From: Skermanella sp. TT6
Lineage (GTDB): Bacteria > Pseudomonadota > Alphaproteobacteria > Azospirillales > Azospirillaceae
DNA length: 64,000 nt
Assembly (NCBI RefSeq): GCF_016653635.2
Contig: NZ_CP067420.1
Coordinates: 5,606,001 to 5,670,000 of the forward strand
Reading direction: 5' to 3'
Shown here: piece by piece, positions 47,697 through 57,678 of the stretch
Numbering within the stretch: the first letter of the stretch is position 1
How the letters are laid out: each line of letters begins with the position of its first letter
The notes under the pieces: model-generated
What the model saw: only the letters and a program-made list of their open reading frames with translations
Told to the model about the DNA's origin: nothing
Database searches by the model: none
Position numbers and translations under genes: made by a program

Positions 47697-48075
47697 CGGG
47701 AGCCTGTGGGGGACGGGAGCGGCAGTTGGATGCCGGGCGCAGTTGCTTGGGCAGCGCGGCAGAGATGAGGCTATCGGCCGTCGAAGCATCCCCGGGCGGG
47801 ACGCTTGAGAATATGCGTTTGATTCTCGGGATTGGGCCTTCTGATGAAGATATGGTTATACGAACCCGATTGACAAGTCAAACGAAACCGGAACTGTACC
47901 GAAGCTCTATATCCGCGGATAGGCGCTCCGGTCCCGCCACGGCCACTGCGGCGGGTTGTCGCTGGGATGCCCGATGACGCAGGATTGCGCTCGTGATCCC
48001 GCCTGCCGAAACCAACTCTGGCATGGGAACAGCAACCGTGCCCCGGGCACGCAGCCAACGAACATGGAGGACATC
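47697..48075. other. Intergenic region upstream of rho and of the P-type ATPase
   Basis: A 379-bp gap between divergent genes, with no gene that I can support. Read leftward it holds a possible weak rho promoter: TTGACT (47876-47881) 15 bp from TATAAC (47855-47860). On the right strand TTGACA (47870-47875) has no good partner. Family leader regions of rho are often attenuated by Rho itself. Nothing in sequence proves that here. Confidence 0.4.
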
Positions 48076-50832
48076 ATGACCGTCGATACCCGGTCGCGGC
48101 CGCAACCGGCACCGGCTCCGGACGGAACCGACTCCTCCGGCGTGCCGGAAGCCTGGCACGCCGTCGGCGCTCCCGAGGCGCTCCGCCGGCTGGGGACGGG
48201 CGAGCAGGGCTTGAGCGCCGAGGAGGCCGCCGCCCGGCTGGGCCGCTACGGGCCGAACCGTCTGACGCCTCCTCCCCGGCGAAGCGCCCTGGTGCGGTTC
48301 CTGGTCCAGTTCAACAACGTGCTGATCTATGTTCTCCTGGCGGCGGCGGCCATGAGCGCCGCCCTGGGCGAGCTGGTCGACGCCGCGGTGATCGTCGGCG
48401 TGGTGGTGATCAACGCCCTGATCGGCTTCATCCAGGAGGGCAGGGCGGAACAGGCGCTGGACGCCATCCGCGACATGCTGTCGCCGAACGCCGCCGTGAT
48501 CCGCGACGGCCGGCGCCGGACCATCCCCGCCGAGGAGCTGGTGCCCGGCGACCTGGTCCAGATCGCCTCCGGCGACAAGGTGCCGGCGGACCTGCGCCTG
48601 ATCGCCGCCCGCAACCTCCAGATCCAGGAATCGGCGCTGACCGGCGAGTCGGTGCCGGTCGCCAAGTCGATCGAGCCGGTGGCCGCGGACGCGGCGCTGG
48701 GCGACCGCGCCCCGGCGGCCTTCTCCGGCACGCTGGTGACCATGGGACAGGGGACAGGGCTGGTGGTCGGCACCGGCGACCGCACCGAGATCGGCCGGAT
48801 CAGCACCATGATCGCCGGGGTCGAGACCCTGACGACGCCGCTGCTGGCCCAGATGGCGGCCTTCGGCCGGCTTCTCACCGTCGGGATCCTGGCGCTGGCC
48901 GCCTTCGCCTTCGGGGTCGGCGTCTGGCTGCAGGGTTTCGCCATGGACGACATGTTCATGGCCGCGGTCGGCCTGGCGGTCGCGGCGATCCCGGAAGGGC
49001 TGCCGGCGGTCATGACCATCACGCTGGCCATCGGGGTCACCCGCATGGCCCGGCGCAACGCCATCATCCGGCGCCTGCCGGCGGTGGAGACGCTGGGCGC
49101 GGTCAGCGTCATCTGCTCGGACAAGACCGGCACCCTGACCCGGAACGAGCTGACGGTCCGCCGGGTCGTGACATCCTGCGCCGCCTACGACGTGGACGGC
49201 ATCGGCTACGAGCCGTCCGGCGGCTTCAGGCCCGACGGCGCGGCCGACGGTTCCCCCGCCGACCCCGGCGCCGATCCCGTCCTGGCGGAGATCGCGCGCG
49301 CGTCGCTGCTGTGCAACGACGCCTCGGTGTCGGAACGGGACGGGGAGTGGCGCCTGGAGGGCGATCCGACCGACGGCGCGCTGGTGACTCTGGGGTTGAA
49401 AGCCGGGCTCGACCACTCCCGGACCGGCCGGGACTGGCCCAGGATCGACGTGATCCCCTTCGAATCGGACCACAAGTTCATGGCGACCCTCCATCGCGGC
49501 GGCGGCGGCACGCGGATCTACGTCAAGGGAGCGCCGGAACGGATCCTCGAGATGGCGTCCATGGAGCGCCGGCCCGACGGCGACGCGCCGCTCGACGCCG
49601 CGGAATGGCACCGCCGGATCGAGGCCATGGCGGAACATGGCCAGCGGGTGCTGGGAATCGCGGTCCGGGAGGCCGCCCCCGACCAGCGGAGCGTGGAGTT
49701 CCCCGACGTCGAGGGCGACCTGACGCTGCTGGGGCTGGTCGGCCTGATCGATCCCCCGCGCGAGGAGGCGATCGAGGCGGTCAAGGCCTGCGCCGGCGCC
49801 GGCGTCCGGGTCAAGATGATCACCGGCGACCATGCGGTGACCGCCGGAGCCATCGGCGCCGCCTTCGGCTTGGGCGGAGCCCCGGTGCTCACCGGACGCG
49901 ACCTCGACCGGCTGGACGAGCGCGGGTGGCTGGAGGCCGCGCGCACCACCGACATCTTCGCCCGCACCACGCCCGAGCACAAGCTGCGGCTGGTCGAGGC
50001 GCTCCAGGCCGACGGCGCCACCATCGCGATGACCGGGGACGGCGTGAACGACGCGCCGGCCCTCAAGCGGGCCGACGTCGGGATCGCCATGGGCAACAAG
50101 GGGACGGAGGCCGCGAAGGAGGCCGCCGCCATGGTGCTGGCCGACGACAACTTCGCCTCGATCGCCCGGGCGGTGGCCGAGGGGCGGACGGTCTACGACA
50201 ACCTGCGCAAGACCATCCTGTTCCTGCTGCCGACCAACGCGGCGCAGGCGATGATCATCCTGGCGGCGATCCTGGCCGGGACCGTGCTTCCGATCACCCC
50301 GGTGCAGATCCTGTGGGTCAACATGATCAGCGCGGTGACCCTGGGCCTGGCGCTGGCGTTCGAGCCGAGCGAGCCCGACATCATGCGCCGGCCGCCGCGC
50401 GGCCCGGGCGAGGGCATCCTGACCGGCTACATGATCTGGCGGATCGTCTTCGTCATGGTCCTGCTGGTCATCCCCGCCTTCGGTCTCTTCCTGTGGCTGC
50501 AATCCTCCGGCGCGCCGCTGGAGCAGGCCCGGACCGTCGCGGTCAACGCGCTGGTGGTCGGCGAGATCTTCTACCTGTGGAATGCAAGGGCGATCATGAA
50601 CCCGGTGCTGTCCGTCCGGGGCATCCTCGGCAGCCGGCCGGTGCTGATCTCCATCGCGCTGTGCCTGGCGCTCCAGCTCGCCTTCACCTACGTCCCGCTG
50701 ATGCAGGACCTGTTCGGCACCGCGGCGATCGCCGGCATCGACTGGCTGATCCTCGCCGGCTTCGGCCTCGCCACCTTCCTCATCGTCGAGGCGGAGAAGG
50801 CCGTGGCCCGGCGGATCCTGCGGCGGGGATGA
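48076..50832 (+). CDS. Cation-transporting P-type ATPase (P2 type)
   Basis: A 918-residue P-type ATPase. In order it has an N-terminal Cation_ATPase_N domain (SAEEAAARLGRYGPNRLTPP), actuator motif LTGESVPVAKS, TM4 motif AAIPEGLPAVMTITLAIGVT, phosphorylation site CSDKTGTLTRNELTV, KGAPERI in the nucleotide domain and the hinge MTGDGVNDAPALKRADVGIA. PEGLPA and overall length point to a P2A/P2-like pump (Ca2+, Mn2+ or mixed), but the ion is uncertain. ATG 48076 has GGAGG 5 bases upstream; ATG 48064 is an alternative. Confidence 0.9.
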   Translation: MTVDTRSRPQPAPAPDGTDSSGVPEAWHAVGAPEALRRLGTGEQGLSAEEAAARLGRYGPNRLTPPPRRSALVRFLVQFNNVLIYVLLAAAAMSAALGELVDAAVIVGVVVINALIGFIQEGRAEQALDAIRDMLSPNAAVIRDGRRRTIPAEELVPGDLVQIASGDKVPADLRLIAARNLQIQESALTGESVPVAKSIEPVAADAALGDRAPAAFSGTLVTMGQGTGLVVGTGDRTEIGRISTMIAGVETLTTPLLAQMAAFGRLLTVGILALAAFAFGVGVWLQGFAMDDMFMAAVGLAVAAIPEGLPAVMTITLAIGVTRMARRNAIIRRLPAVETLGAVSVICSDKTGTLTRNELTVRRVVTSCAAYDVDGIGYEPSGGFRPDGAADGSPADPGADPVLAEIARASLLCNDASVSERDGEWRLEGDPTDGALVTLGLKAGLDHSRTGRDWPRIDVIPFESDHKFMATLHRGGGGTRIYVKGAPERILEMASMERRPDGDAPLDAAEWHRRIEAMAEHGQRVLGIAVREAAPDQRSVEFPDVEGDLTLLGLVGLIDPPREEAIEAVKACAGAGVRVKMITGDHAVTAGAIGAAFGLGGAPVLTGRDLDRLDERGWLEAARTTDIFARTTPEHKLRLVEALQADGATIAMTGDGVNDAPALKRADVGIAMGNKGTEAAKEAAAMVLADDNFASIARAVAEGRTVYDNLRKTILFLLPTNAAQAMIILAAILAGTVLPITPVQILWVNMISAVTLGLALAFEPSEPDIMRRPPRGPGEGILTGYMIWRIVFVMVLLVIPAFGLFLWLQSSGAPLEQARTVAVNALVVGEIFYLWNARAIMNPVLSVRGILGSRPVLISIALCLALQLAFTYVPLMQDLFGTAAIAGIDWLILAGFGLATFLIVEAEKAVARRILRRG

Positions 50833-50888
50833 GAGTAGCGGCGGGAAAGCGGGGTCGGCATCCGCGCCCGTCCGGACGACGCCCCGCG

Positions 50889-51317
50889 TCAGAACGGCTT
50901 GACGATCACGAAGATGACGATGCCGATCATCAGCAGGGTCGGCACCTCGTTCATGATGCGGAAGAAGCGCTGGGGCCGCTGGTTGCGGTCCTCGGCGAAC
51001 TTCCGGCGCCAGCCCGCCATCATCATGTGGATCGCGGTCAGGCCGACCACGAATGCCAGCTTGGCGTGGATCCAGCCCATCTCGAACCAGCCCGGGTTCA
51101 GCACCAGGAGCCAGATGCCGAACACGTAGGAGGCGATCATCGCCGGATTCATGATGGCGCGCAGCAGCCTGCGCTCCATCACCTTCAGCGTCTCAGAGGT
51201 GGCCGATCCGGCCGGCGCCTCGCAGTGGTAGACGAACAGGCGGGGCAGGTATAGCAGCCCCGCCATCCACGCGATGATGCTGATGACGTGGAGCGCCTTC
51301 ACCCAATCGTAGAGCAA
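50889..51317 (-). CDS. hemJ: Protoporphyrinogen oxidase HemJ
   Basis: A 142-residue, four-helix membrane protein. KALHVISIIAWMAGLLYLPR gives the conserved first-helix His, and MGWIHAKLAFVVGLTAIHMM gives the conserved His/Lys region. It oxidises protoporphyrinogen IX in the penultimate step of haem synthesis in bacteria lacking HemG and HemY. The start is TTG 51317 (LLYDWVKALH), preceded by GAGGGTCGAGGA; no ATG fits, so start-codon-limited gene callers can miss it or extend it far upstream. It lies 10 bp after hemH on the same strand. Confidence 0.88.
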   Translation of the reverse strand: MLYDWVKALHVISIIAWMAGLLYLPRLFVYHCEAPAGSATSETLKVMERRLLRAIMNPAMIASYVFGIWLLVLNPGWFEMGWIHAKLAFVVGLTAIHMMMAGWRRKFAEDRNQRPQRFFRIMNEVPTLLMIGIVIFVIVKPF

Positions 51318-51327
51318 TCCTCGACCC

Positions 51328-52431
51328 TCACTCGGCCGCCAGGGGGCGTTTGGCCTGCTGCCCGCCGACGGGGGACTGGCGGCTCGTCTGCTGGCGGGCG
51401 CGCTGCGGACAGCCCTGGAAGCCGTCGGGGCAGATCCGCCCTCCCGCCTGGGAGCACATCGCCACCTCGCCGGCCAGCGCGCGGCGCACCAGCCCGGCAA
51501 GGCCCTGGATGAAGCTGTCCTCGACCCCGACGGTCGGCACCCGGACGAAGTGGGGAACGCCCTTCTCGTGGGCCAGCTCGCGGTACTCGACCTCGATCTC
51601 GACCAGCGTCTCCGAATGCTCGGACACGAAGGCGATCGGGACCACCACCAGCGGCACCTTGTCGGCACCCGCCCTCTCGATCTCGGAATCGGTCGAGGGG
51701 CCGATCCATTCCAGCGGGCCGACCCGGCTCTGGTAGCAGCTCACCCAGTCCAGGCCCGGCATGTCCAGCTCCTGGACGATCGCCTCGGCCGTCCGCTCGC
51801 ACTGCCACTGGTAGGGATCGCCGCCCTTGACCACCTTCTTCGGCAGCCCGTGGGACGAGAACAGCACCCGCGGCTTGCCGTGGGCCGCGGCCTCCGCCAC
51901 GCCGCTCCGGATCAGCCGTGCGGCAGCCTTGATGAAGCCGGGCTCGGTCGGGTAGCAGCACACCGTGACCGTCGGCTTGTCGAGGCCGGCCGCCTTGGCC
52001 GCCTGGAACCACATCTTCTCGGACGAGGCCGTGGTCGTGGTGGAAAACTGGGGATAAAGCGGCAGCAGCACGACCCGGTCGGGATCGAACCGCCGCACCT
52101 GGTCGGCCGTCTCGTCGCTCATCGGGTGCCAGTAGCGCATCGCGATGAAGGCCTTGACCTCGCCCATGTCGGCCAGCGCCGATTCGATCGCGCGGGCCTG
52201 CGCCTGGGTGTTCTCCAGAAGGGGCGACTTGCCGCCCAGGATCTCGTAGATCTCGCCCGCCGGCTTGGCGCGCCGCTTGGCCAGCAGATGGGCGAGCGGC
52301 GTCCGGAACAACCCCGGGATCCGGATGATGGCCGGATCGTTGAACAGGTTGAACAGGAACGGTCGGACGGCTTCGGGGCTGTCGGGCCCACCCAGGTTGA
52401 ACAGGACGACGGCGATTTTCTGGTTCGGCAT
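51328..52431 (-). CDS. hemH: Ferrochelatase HemH
   Basis: A 367-residue ferrochelatase. It shows KIAVVLFNLGGPDSPEAVRP at the start, LPLYPQFSTTTTASSEKMW, VLFSSHGLPKKVVKGGDPYQ with the catalytic His, and PIAFVSEHSETLVEIEVEYR with the second metal-site His and Glu. It inserts Fe2+ into protoporphyrin IX. The C-terminal extension has CSQAGGRICPDGFQGC, a three-Cys group that may bind a [2Fe-2S] cluster. ATG 52431 gives the family N-terminus. It lies between hemE and hemJ. Confidence 0.94.
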   Translation of the reverse strand: MPNQKIAVVLFNLGGPDSPEAVRPFLFNLFNDPAIIRIPGLFRTPLAHLLAKRRAKPAGEIYEILGGKSPLLENTQAQARAIESALADMGEVKAFIAMRYWHPMSDETADQVRRFDPDRVVLLPLYPQFSTTTTASSEKMWFQAAKAAGLDKPTVTVCCYPTEPGFIKAAARLIRSGVAEAAAHGKPRVLFSSHGLPKKVVKGGDPYQWQCERTAEAIVQELDMPGLDWVSCYQSRVGPLEWIGPSTDSEIERAGADKVPLVVVPIAFVSEHSETLVEIEVEYRELAHEKGVPHFVRVPTVGVEDSFIQGLAGLVRRALAGEVAMCSQAGGRICPDGFQGCPQRARQQTSRQSPVGGQQAKRPLAAE

Positions 52432-52496
52432 GGTGGTGAAGCTGGTTGCATCCGGTTGATTTGTCCAGTCCCCAATGGGGCCGGGCATGATTTCGA

Positions 52497-53564
52497 TCAG
52501 CCCTGACTTAGATCGGGCCAGGATTTGACCAGTGCGGCAAGCTGTCCGACATGCTCGGGCGGCGTCGTCTGGACAACGCCGTGACCCAGATTGAAGACGA
52601 ACGGGCCGCCGGACAGGCTGCGCAGGATGCCGGCCGCGGCCTCGCGCATGGCGTCGCCGCCCGCCGCGACCATGATCGGATCCAGGTTGCCCTGCACCGG
52701 CAGCTTCGGCTGAAGCTCGGACGCCGCCCATTCCGGCGGCACCGTGGTGTCGAGCCCCAGCGCCGTGACGCCGGTCTTCTCGGCATATTCCCGGTACATC
52801 GCGCCGGCGCCGCGCGGGAACCCGATCACCGGGACGCCGGGATGCCGGGCGTTCAGCAGCTCGACCAGCCGGCGGGTCGGCTCGATCACCCATTTGCGGA
52901 ACTCCGGCGCCGGCAGCACGCCGGCCCAGCTGTCGAACACCTGGACCGCCTCGGCCCCGGCCCGGACCTGGGCCGAGAGATAGTCCGCCGTCGTCCGCAC
53001 CAGAAGGTCGATCAGGGCCTGGAAACCCTGCGGATCCCCGTAGGCGAACCGCTTGACGTGGGCATATTCCTTCGAGCCGCCGCCCTCGACCATGTAGCAG
53101 GCGACCGTCCAGGGCGATCCGGCGAACCCGATCAGCGCCGTCGTCTCCGGAATCGCGGTCGAGAGCCGCCGCACCGTCTCGTAGACGGGGGCGAGCCGGT
53201 CGTGGAAATCCCCGTCCGAGAGCCGGCCCAGCCCCGAGGCGTCGCGGATCGGGTCGAGCTGCGGCCCCTCGCCTTCCACATAGTCGAGCTTCTGGCCCAG
53301 CGCGTGCGGCACCACCAGGATGTCGGAGAACAGGATCGCCGCGTCCATGCCGTAGCGGCGGAGCGGCTGCAACGTCACCTCGACCGCCAGCTCGGGCGCG
53401 AAGCACAGGTCCAGGAAGCTGCCCGCCTGCGCCCGCGTCGCCCGGTACTCGGGAAGATACCGCCCGGCCTGACGCATCAGCCAGAACGGAGGCCTTGCCA
53501 GGGTCTCCCCGTTCAAGGCGCGGATGAACAACTTCTGCGAGCTTTCCAAGGTGCGAACTTCCAT
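52497..53564 (-). CDS. hemE: Uroporphyrinogen decarboxylase HemE
   Basis: A 355-residue HemE. The signature [20 protein letters not shown] near residue 27 and the second signature [20 protein letters not shown] are intact, with the catalytic Asp in ILFSDILVV. It converts uroporphyrinogen III to coproporphyrinogen III. Start ATG 53564. The gene reads away from the proposed replication origin, exactly as hemE does beside Caulobacter Cori. Confidence 0.95.
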   Translation of the reverse strand: MEVRTLESSQKLFIRALNGETLARPPFWLMRQAGRYLPEYRATRAQAGSFLDLCFAPELAVEVTLQPLRRYGMDAAILFSDILVVPHALGQKLDYVEGEGPQLDPIRDASGLGRLSDGDFHDRLAPVYETVRRLSTAIPETTALIGFAGSPWTVACYMVEGGGSKEYAHVKRFAYGDPQGFQALIDLLVRTTADYLSAQVRAGAEAVQVFDSWAGVLPAPEFRKWVIEPTRRLVELLNARHPGVPVIGFPRGAGAMYREYAEKTGVTALGLDTTVPPEWAASELQPKLPVQGNLDPIMVAAGGDAMREAAAGILRSLSGGPFVFNLGHGVVQTTPPEHVGQLAALVKSWPDLSQG

Positions 53565-54003
53565 TCCGAGAGAAGGCGGGGCGGAAGGCCCGGAAAGCCT
53601 TATCCCCATTCAGGTCCAAGACACTCTTCTATCCTGATTCTTATTATAGAAGAAAGGTGGCTGTGGATGATCCCTGTGGAAACCGGTGATTACATTTCAT
53701 CCCCATAATGATCCACAGGCTGTGGGAAGTCGGCCGGGATTTGTGGGCCTCTCCCGGATCGTTTGAGCGATTCCATCGGTAATGCTATAGACTCAACAAC
53801 TCTGGGAGTCATGGGGATAACATGCACCGAATGGAGAGCTGTCCACGACTCTCACAGCGACCCATGTATTTATCCGCAGCGGGGGCAGGTCACCGGCTTT
53901 CCGGGGCATTACGATCATCGACGGGGCGCCATCAGGCATTGTCCCGGAAAAAGGCCGACTTATCCCCGGTAATCATCGAGATATACACAGGCTGACCCTT
54001 GGC
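53565..54003. other. Candidate chromosomal replication origin (oriC)
   Basis: A 439-bp gene-free gap between hemE and the ppsR-like gene, the place of Cori in Caulobacter and of the Rickettsia origin. Near-consensus DnaA boxes (one mismatch to TTATCCACA or its complement) lie at 53600-53608, 53662-53670, 53709-53717, 53812-53820 and 53870-53878; a weaker one is at 53960-53968. Five CcrM sites (GANTC) fall within 53636-53851. An AT-rich hairpin, CTTCTAT (53626-53632) with ATAGAAG (53646-53652), could serve as the unwinding element. No TTAA-N7-TTAA CtrA site was found here. Confidence 0.7.
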
Positions 54004-54867
54004 ATGAACTCAAGTCTGAAGCAGTTCCACCTGCATCTGGTGTCCGACGCGACGGGAGAGACGATCAACAGCGTCGCGCGCGCCTGCGTGGCCCAGTTCG
54101 ACCAGGTCCAGCCGATCGAGCATTTCTGGAACCTGGTCCGGACGACGCGGCAGCTCGAGATGGTCATCGAGGGGATCAAGGATAATCCCGGCCTCGTGAT
54201 GTTCACCCTGGTCGACGAGAAGCTGCGCCGCCGCCTGCAGGAGACCTGCCGCGAGCTCCAGGTGCCCTGCATCCCCGTGCTCGACCCGCTGATCAACGCG
54301 CTGGCGGCCTATCTCGGGCTGGAGAGCCAGAGCCAGCCGGGTCGCCAGCACATGCTGGACGCCGAGTATTTCGGTCGGATGGACGCGATGGATTTCGCGC
54401 TGGCCCACGACGACGGCCAGAGCACCTGGGACCTGCACGAGGCCGACGTGATCCTGATGGGCGTCTCGCGCACCTCCAAGACGCCGACCTGCATCTATCT
54501 CGCCAACCGGGGGATCAAGGCGGCCAACGTGCCGTTCGTGCCCGGCTGCCCGCTGCCGCCCGAGCTGTCCCAGGTCACGCGGCCGCTGATCGTGGGCCTG
54601 ACCAAGGACCCCGACCGCCTGATCCAGATCCGCCGCAACCGGCTGCGGCTGCTGAACCAGGGCGAGGACACCGACTATGTGGATCCCGAGGTGGTCCGTC
54701 AGGAGGTCGCCGAGGCCCGCCGGCTGTACAGCCGCCACGGCTGGGCGGTGATCGACGTCAGCCGCCGCTCGATCGAGGAGACCGCGGCCGAGATCATGAT
54801 GCTGCTGGCCCGCCGCCAGACCGGATCGCCCGCCGCCCGCGCCGCGCTGGAGAGCGAGAAGCCATGA
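54004..54867 (+). CDS. PpsR/PDRP-family kinase-pyrophosphorylase (DUF299)
   Basis: A 287-residue member of the pyruvate,phosphate/water dikinase regulatory family. The P-loop-like motif GVSRTSKTPTCIYLANRG is central, and the N-terminus FHLHLVSDATGETINSVARA is typical. It uses ADP to phosphorylate, and Pi to dephosphorylate, a Thr next to the catalytic His of PpdK or PpsA. Homologues (Caulobacter gene 0001) begin at the origin in the same orientation and position. Confidence 0.92.
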   Translation: MNSSLKQFHLHLVSDATGETINSVARACVAQFDQVQPIEHFWNLVRTTRQLEMVIEGIKDNPGLVMFTLVDEKLRRRLQETCRELQVPCIPVLDPLINALAAYLGLESQSQPGRQHMLDAEYFGRMDAMDFALAHDDGQSTWDLHEADVILMGVSRTSKTPTCIYLANRGIKAANVPFVPGCPLPPELSQVTRPLIVGLTKDPDRLIQIRRNRLRLLNQGEDTDYVDPEVVRQEVAEARRLYSRHGWAVIDVSRRSIEETAAEIMMLLARRQTGSPAARAALESEKP

Positions 54868-55487
54868 CGGAAGAGCCTGCCATCCTGTCCGAGCAGCCCG
54901 TCGTCCTCGCCTCCGCCTCCAGGGCCCGCCGGGCCATGCTGGAACGCGCCGGGGTCGCCGTCGTGGCCGAGGCCGCCGCGGTGGACGAGGAGGAGGTCAA
55001 GCACAGCTTCCGCGCCGCCGGCCTGAAGGCGGAGGAGGTCGCGGAGGCGCTGGCCGAGCTGAAGGGCAAGCGCATATCGTCGCGCTATCCCGGGGTCCTG
55101 GTGCTGGGGGCCGACCAGATGCTGGAATGCGACGGCGCCTGGTTCGACAAGCCGGCCGACCGGGCGGAGGCCAGGGCCCACCTGCAGGCGCTGCGCGGCC
55201 GCAAGCACCGGCTGGTGTCGGGCGTGGTGGCCCTGATGAACGGCCAGCGCCAGTGGCACCACGTGGACGTCGCCACGCTCACCATGCGCGACTTCAGCGA
55301 CGCCTTCGTCGACCGCTATCTTGACGCGATGGGCGACGCCGTGCTGACTTCGGTCGGCGCCTATCAGCTGGAGGGGCTGGGAAGCCAGCTCTTCAACCGC
55401 ATCGAGGGTGACTATTTCACCATCCTCGGCATGCCCCTGCTGCCGGTTCTGGATTATCTGAGACAGAGGCGAATCCTGGCATCATGA
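54864..55487 (+). CDS. maf: Maf-family nucleotide pyrophosphatase
   Basis: A 207-residue Maf protein. It shows [19 protein letters not shown] at the N-terminus, then the DEEEVKHSF segment, [20 protein letters not shown] with the catalytic Asp, and the conserved C-terminal [19 protein letters not shown]. It hydrolyses non-canonical or modified nucleoside triphosphates to monophosphates. Start ATG 54864 overlaps the previous stop by 4 bp and the stop overlaps aroE by 4 bp. Confidence 0.93.
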   Translation: MTEEPAILSEQPVVLASASRARRAMLERAGVAVVAEAAAVDEEEVKHSFRAAGLKAEEVAEALAELKGKRISSRYPGVLVLGADQMLECDGAWFDKPADRAEARAHLQALRGRKHRLVSGVVALMNGQRQWHHVDVATLTMRDFSDAFVDRYLDAMGDAVLTSVGAYQLEGLGSQLFNRIEGDYFTILGMPLLPVLDYLRQRRILAS

Positions 55488-56326
55488 TCCTGACAGCGAA
55501 GGCGGCGGTGGCCGGCGTGATGGGCTGGCCGGTAGGCCATTCCCGCTCGCCCCGGCTCCATGGCTGGTGGCTCGACCGCTACGGCATCGACGGCGCTTAC
55601 ATCCCCCTGGCGGTTCCCCCCGGCCGCGTCGCCGAGGCCGTCCGCGCGCTGCCGGCCCTGGGCCTGCGCGGCGCCAACGTGACCGTGCCCCACAAGGAGG
55701 CGGTGATCGCGGCCTGCGACCAGGTCGATCCGGTGGCCCGCCGCATCGGCGCCGTGAACACGCTGGTGGTGGCGGAGGACGGCACGATCGAGGGCCGCAA
55801 CACCGACGGTTTCGGCTTCATGGAGAACCTGCGCGCCGACCGGCCGGACTGGCGGGCCGGCGCCGGCCCGGCCGTGGTGCTCGGCGCGGGCGGCGCCGCC
55901 CGCGCGATCCTGGTGGCGCTGGCCGACGCGGGAGCCCCGGAGATCCGCCTGCTGAACCGCACCCGCGACCGCGCCGAGACCCTGGCCGCGGAGCTGGGCG
56001 GCCCGGTCCGGGTGCTGCCATGGGAGGAACGCGCCTTCGCCCTGGACGGGGCCGCCCTGGTCGTCAACACGACCACCCAGGGCATGGGCGGCCAGCCGGC
56101 GCTCGACCTGGATCTCGGCCGGCTTCCGCCGGCGGCGCTGGTAACCGACATCGTCTATACCCCCCTCCATACCCCGCTCCTGAAGGCGGCGATGGAGCGC
56201 GGCAATCCCGTGGTGGACGGGCTGGGCATGCTGCTCCACCAAGCCCGCCCGGGATTCGAGGCCTGGTTCGGCCGGGTGCCCGAAGTCACGCCGGAGCTGC
56301 GCCGGTTCGTCCTGGAAGGCCTCTGA
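55484..56326 (+). CDS. aroE: Shikimate dehydrogenase AroE
   Basis: A 280-residue enzyme. The substrate motif [17 protein letters not shown], the [13 protein letters not shown] loop with the catalytic Lys, [11 protein letters not shown] with the catalytic Asp, and [17 protein letters not shown] for NADP binding are all present. It reduces 3-dehydroshikimate to shikimate for aromatic amino acids. It overlaps maf and lies 6 bp before coaE. Confidence 0.95.
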   Translation: MILTAKAAVAGVMGWPVGHSRSPRLHGWWLDRYGIDGAYIPLAVPPGRVAEAVRALPALGLRGANVTVPHKEAVIAACDQVDPVARRIGAVNTLVVAEDGTIEGRNTDGFGFMENLRADRPDWRAGAGPAVVLGAGGAARAILVALADAGAPEIRLLNRTRDRAETLAAELGGPVRVLPWEERAFALDGAALVVNTTTQGMGGQPALDLDLGRLPPAALVTDIVYTPLHTPLLKAAMERGNPVVDGLGMLLHQARPGFEAWFGRVPEVTPELRRFVLEGL

Positions 56327-56332
56327 CCGGCC

Positions 56333-56983
56333 ATGATCGTTCTCGGCCTGACCGGTTCGATCGGCATGGGCAAGAGCACGGCGGCGCGGATGCTGAAGCG
56401 GCTGGGCGTCCCGGTCCATGATTCCGACGCGACGGTCCATCGCCTGCTGGGCCGGGGCGGCGCCGCCGTGCCCCTGATCGAAGGCGAATTCCCCGGCACC
56501 GTGCGCGACGGAGCGGTGGACCGCCAGGCTCTCGGCGCCGTTGTGTTCCGCGATCCCCAGGCGCTGCGCCGGCTGGAGGGGATCCTTCACCCGCTGGTCC
56601 AGGGTTCGCAGCGCCGGTTCCTCGGCCGGTGCGCTGCCCGGCGCGACCCGGTGGCCGTGCTGGACATCCCCCTGCTGTTCGAGACCGGCGGCGAGCGGCG
56701 GGTCGATGCCGTCGTCTGCGTCACGGCGCCGCCCGCGATCCAGCGCGCCCGCGTGCTGGCCCGGCCCGGCATGACGGCGGAGAAGCTGGCCGGCATCCTG
56801 CGTCGCCAGATGCCCGACCGGGAGAAGCGCCGCCGCGCCGATTTCGTGGTGGAAACCGGCCTCGGCCGGACCCGCACCTTGCGCGCGCTCGCCCGCATTG
56901 TCAGATTGGTCACAGGCCGGAGGTCCCGCGTCTGGCCGCCCCGCAGATACAGTCCCGTCACGGTGAAGCACTTCCATGCGTGA
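56333..56983 (+). CDS. coaE: Dephospho-CoA kinase CoaE
   Basis: A 216-residue P-loop kinase. Walker A is [17 protein letters not shown] at the extreme N-terminus, followed by [28 protein letters not shown] and the lid [18 protein letters not shown]. It phosphorylates the 3'-hydroxyl of dephospho-CoA in the last step of CoA synthesis. Its last 8 bases overlap dnaQ. Confidence 0.94.
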   Translation: MIVLGLTGSIGMGKSTAARMLKRLGVPVHDSDATVHRLLGRGGAAVPLIEGEFPGTVRDGAVDRQALGAVVFRDPQALRRLEGILHPLVQGSQRRFLGRCAARRDPVAVLDIPLLFETGGERRVDAVVCVTAPPAIQRARVLARPGMTAEKLAGILRRQMPDREKRRRADFVVETGLGRTRTLRALARIVRLVTGRRSRVWPPRRYSPVTVKHFHA

Positions 56984-57668
56984 AATCGTCCTCGACACCG
57001 AAACGACCGGCTTCGATCCCCTGACCGGCCACCGCATCGTGGAGATCGGCTGCGTGGAGGCGATCAACTTCGTCCCGACCGACCGCTATCTCCACCTCTA
57101 CATCAATCCGGAGCGCGACATGCCGCCGGAGGCCTTCGCGGTCCACGGCCTGTCGGAGGAGTTCCTCAGGGACAAGCCGGTCTTCGCCGAGATCTGCGGC
57201 CAGTTTCTGGACTTCATCGGCGATTCGCGGCTGGTCATCCACAATGCCGAATTCGACATGCGCTTCATCAATGCCGAGCTGAAGCGGCTCGGCATCCCGA
57301 CTCTGCCCATGACCCGCGCGCTCGACACCGTGCAGATGGCGCGCCGCAAGTTCCCCGGCGCCCCCGCCAGCCTGGACGCGCTGTGCCGGCGCTTCAGCAT
57401 CGACAATTCCAACCGCACGCTGCACGGCGCGCTGCTCGACGCCCAGCTTCTGGGCGAGGTCTATCTGGAGCTCCAGGGCGGCCGCCAGCCCGACCTCGTG
57501 CTGGCCGGCAACCGGCGCAATGCCGCCGGCGACGCCGAAGGTCCGGTCAAGATCGAGCGCATCCGCCGCGAACCGCGCCCCCACGCCCCGACCGAGGCCG
57601 AGCTGGAAGCCCACGGCGCCCTGCTCAAGCAGCTGAAGAACCCGATGTGGCTGGCCGGCGCGTCCTGA
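56976..57668 (+). CDS. dnaQ: DNA polymerase III epsilon subunit
   Basis: A 230-residue DEDDh 3'-5' exonuclease. ExoI is [18 protein letters not shown], ExoII is [17 protein letters not shown], and ExoIII has [19 protein letters not shown] with the His-x4-Asp. It proofreads newly made DNA in the Pol III core. The C-terminal ~50 residues form the link to the alpha subunit. It is the last gene of the origin-proximal rightward operon before an interrupted phosphoesterase gene. Confidence 0.95.
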   Translation: MREIVLDTETTGFDPLTGHRIVEIGCVEAINFVPTDRYLHLYINPERDMPPEAFAVHGLSEEFLRDKPVFAEICGQFLDFIGDSRLVIHNAEFDMRFINAELKRLGIPTLPMTRALDTVQMARRKFPGAPASLDALCRRFSIDNSNRTLHGALLDAQLLGEVYLELQGGRQPDLVLAGNRRNAAGDAEGPVKIERIRREPRPHAPTEAELEAHGALLKQLKNPMWLAGAS

Positions 57669-57678
57669 ACGGGACCCT

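Noticed and set aside
51318-51668. Extension of HemJ upstream to an ATG
   Set aside because: The extra residues lie over hemH in another frame and are Arg/Ser-rich; TTG 51317 gives the exact family length.
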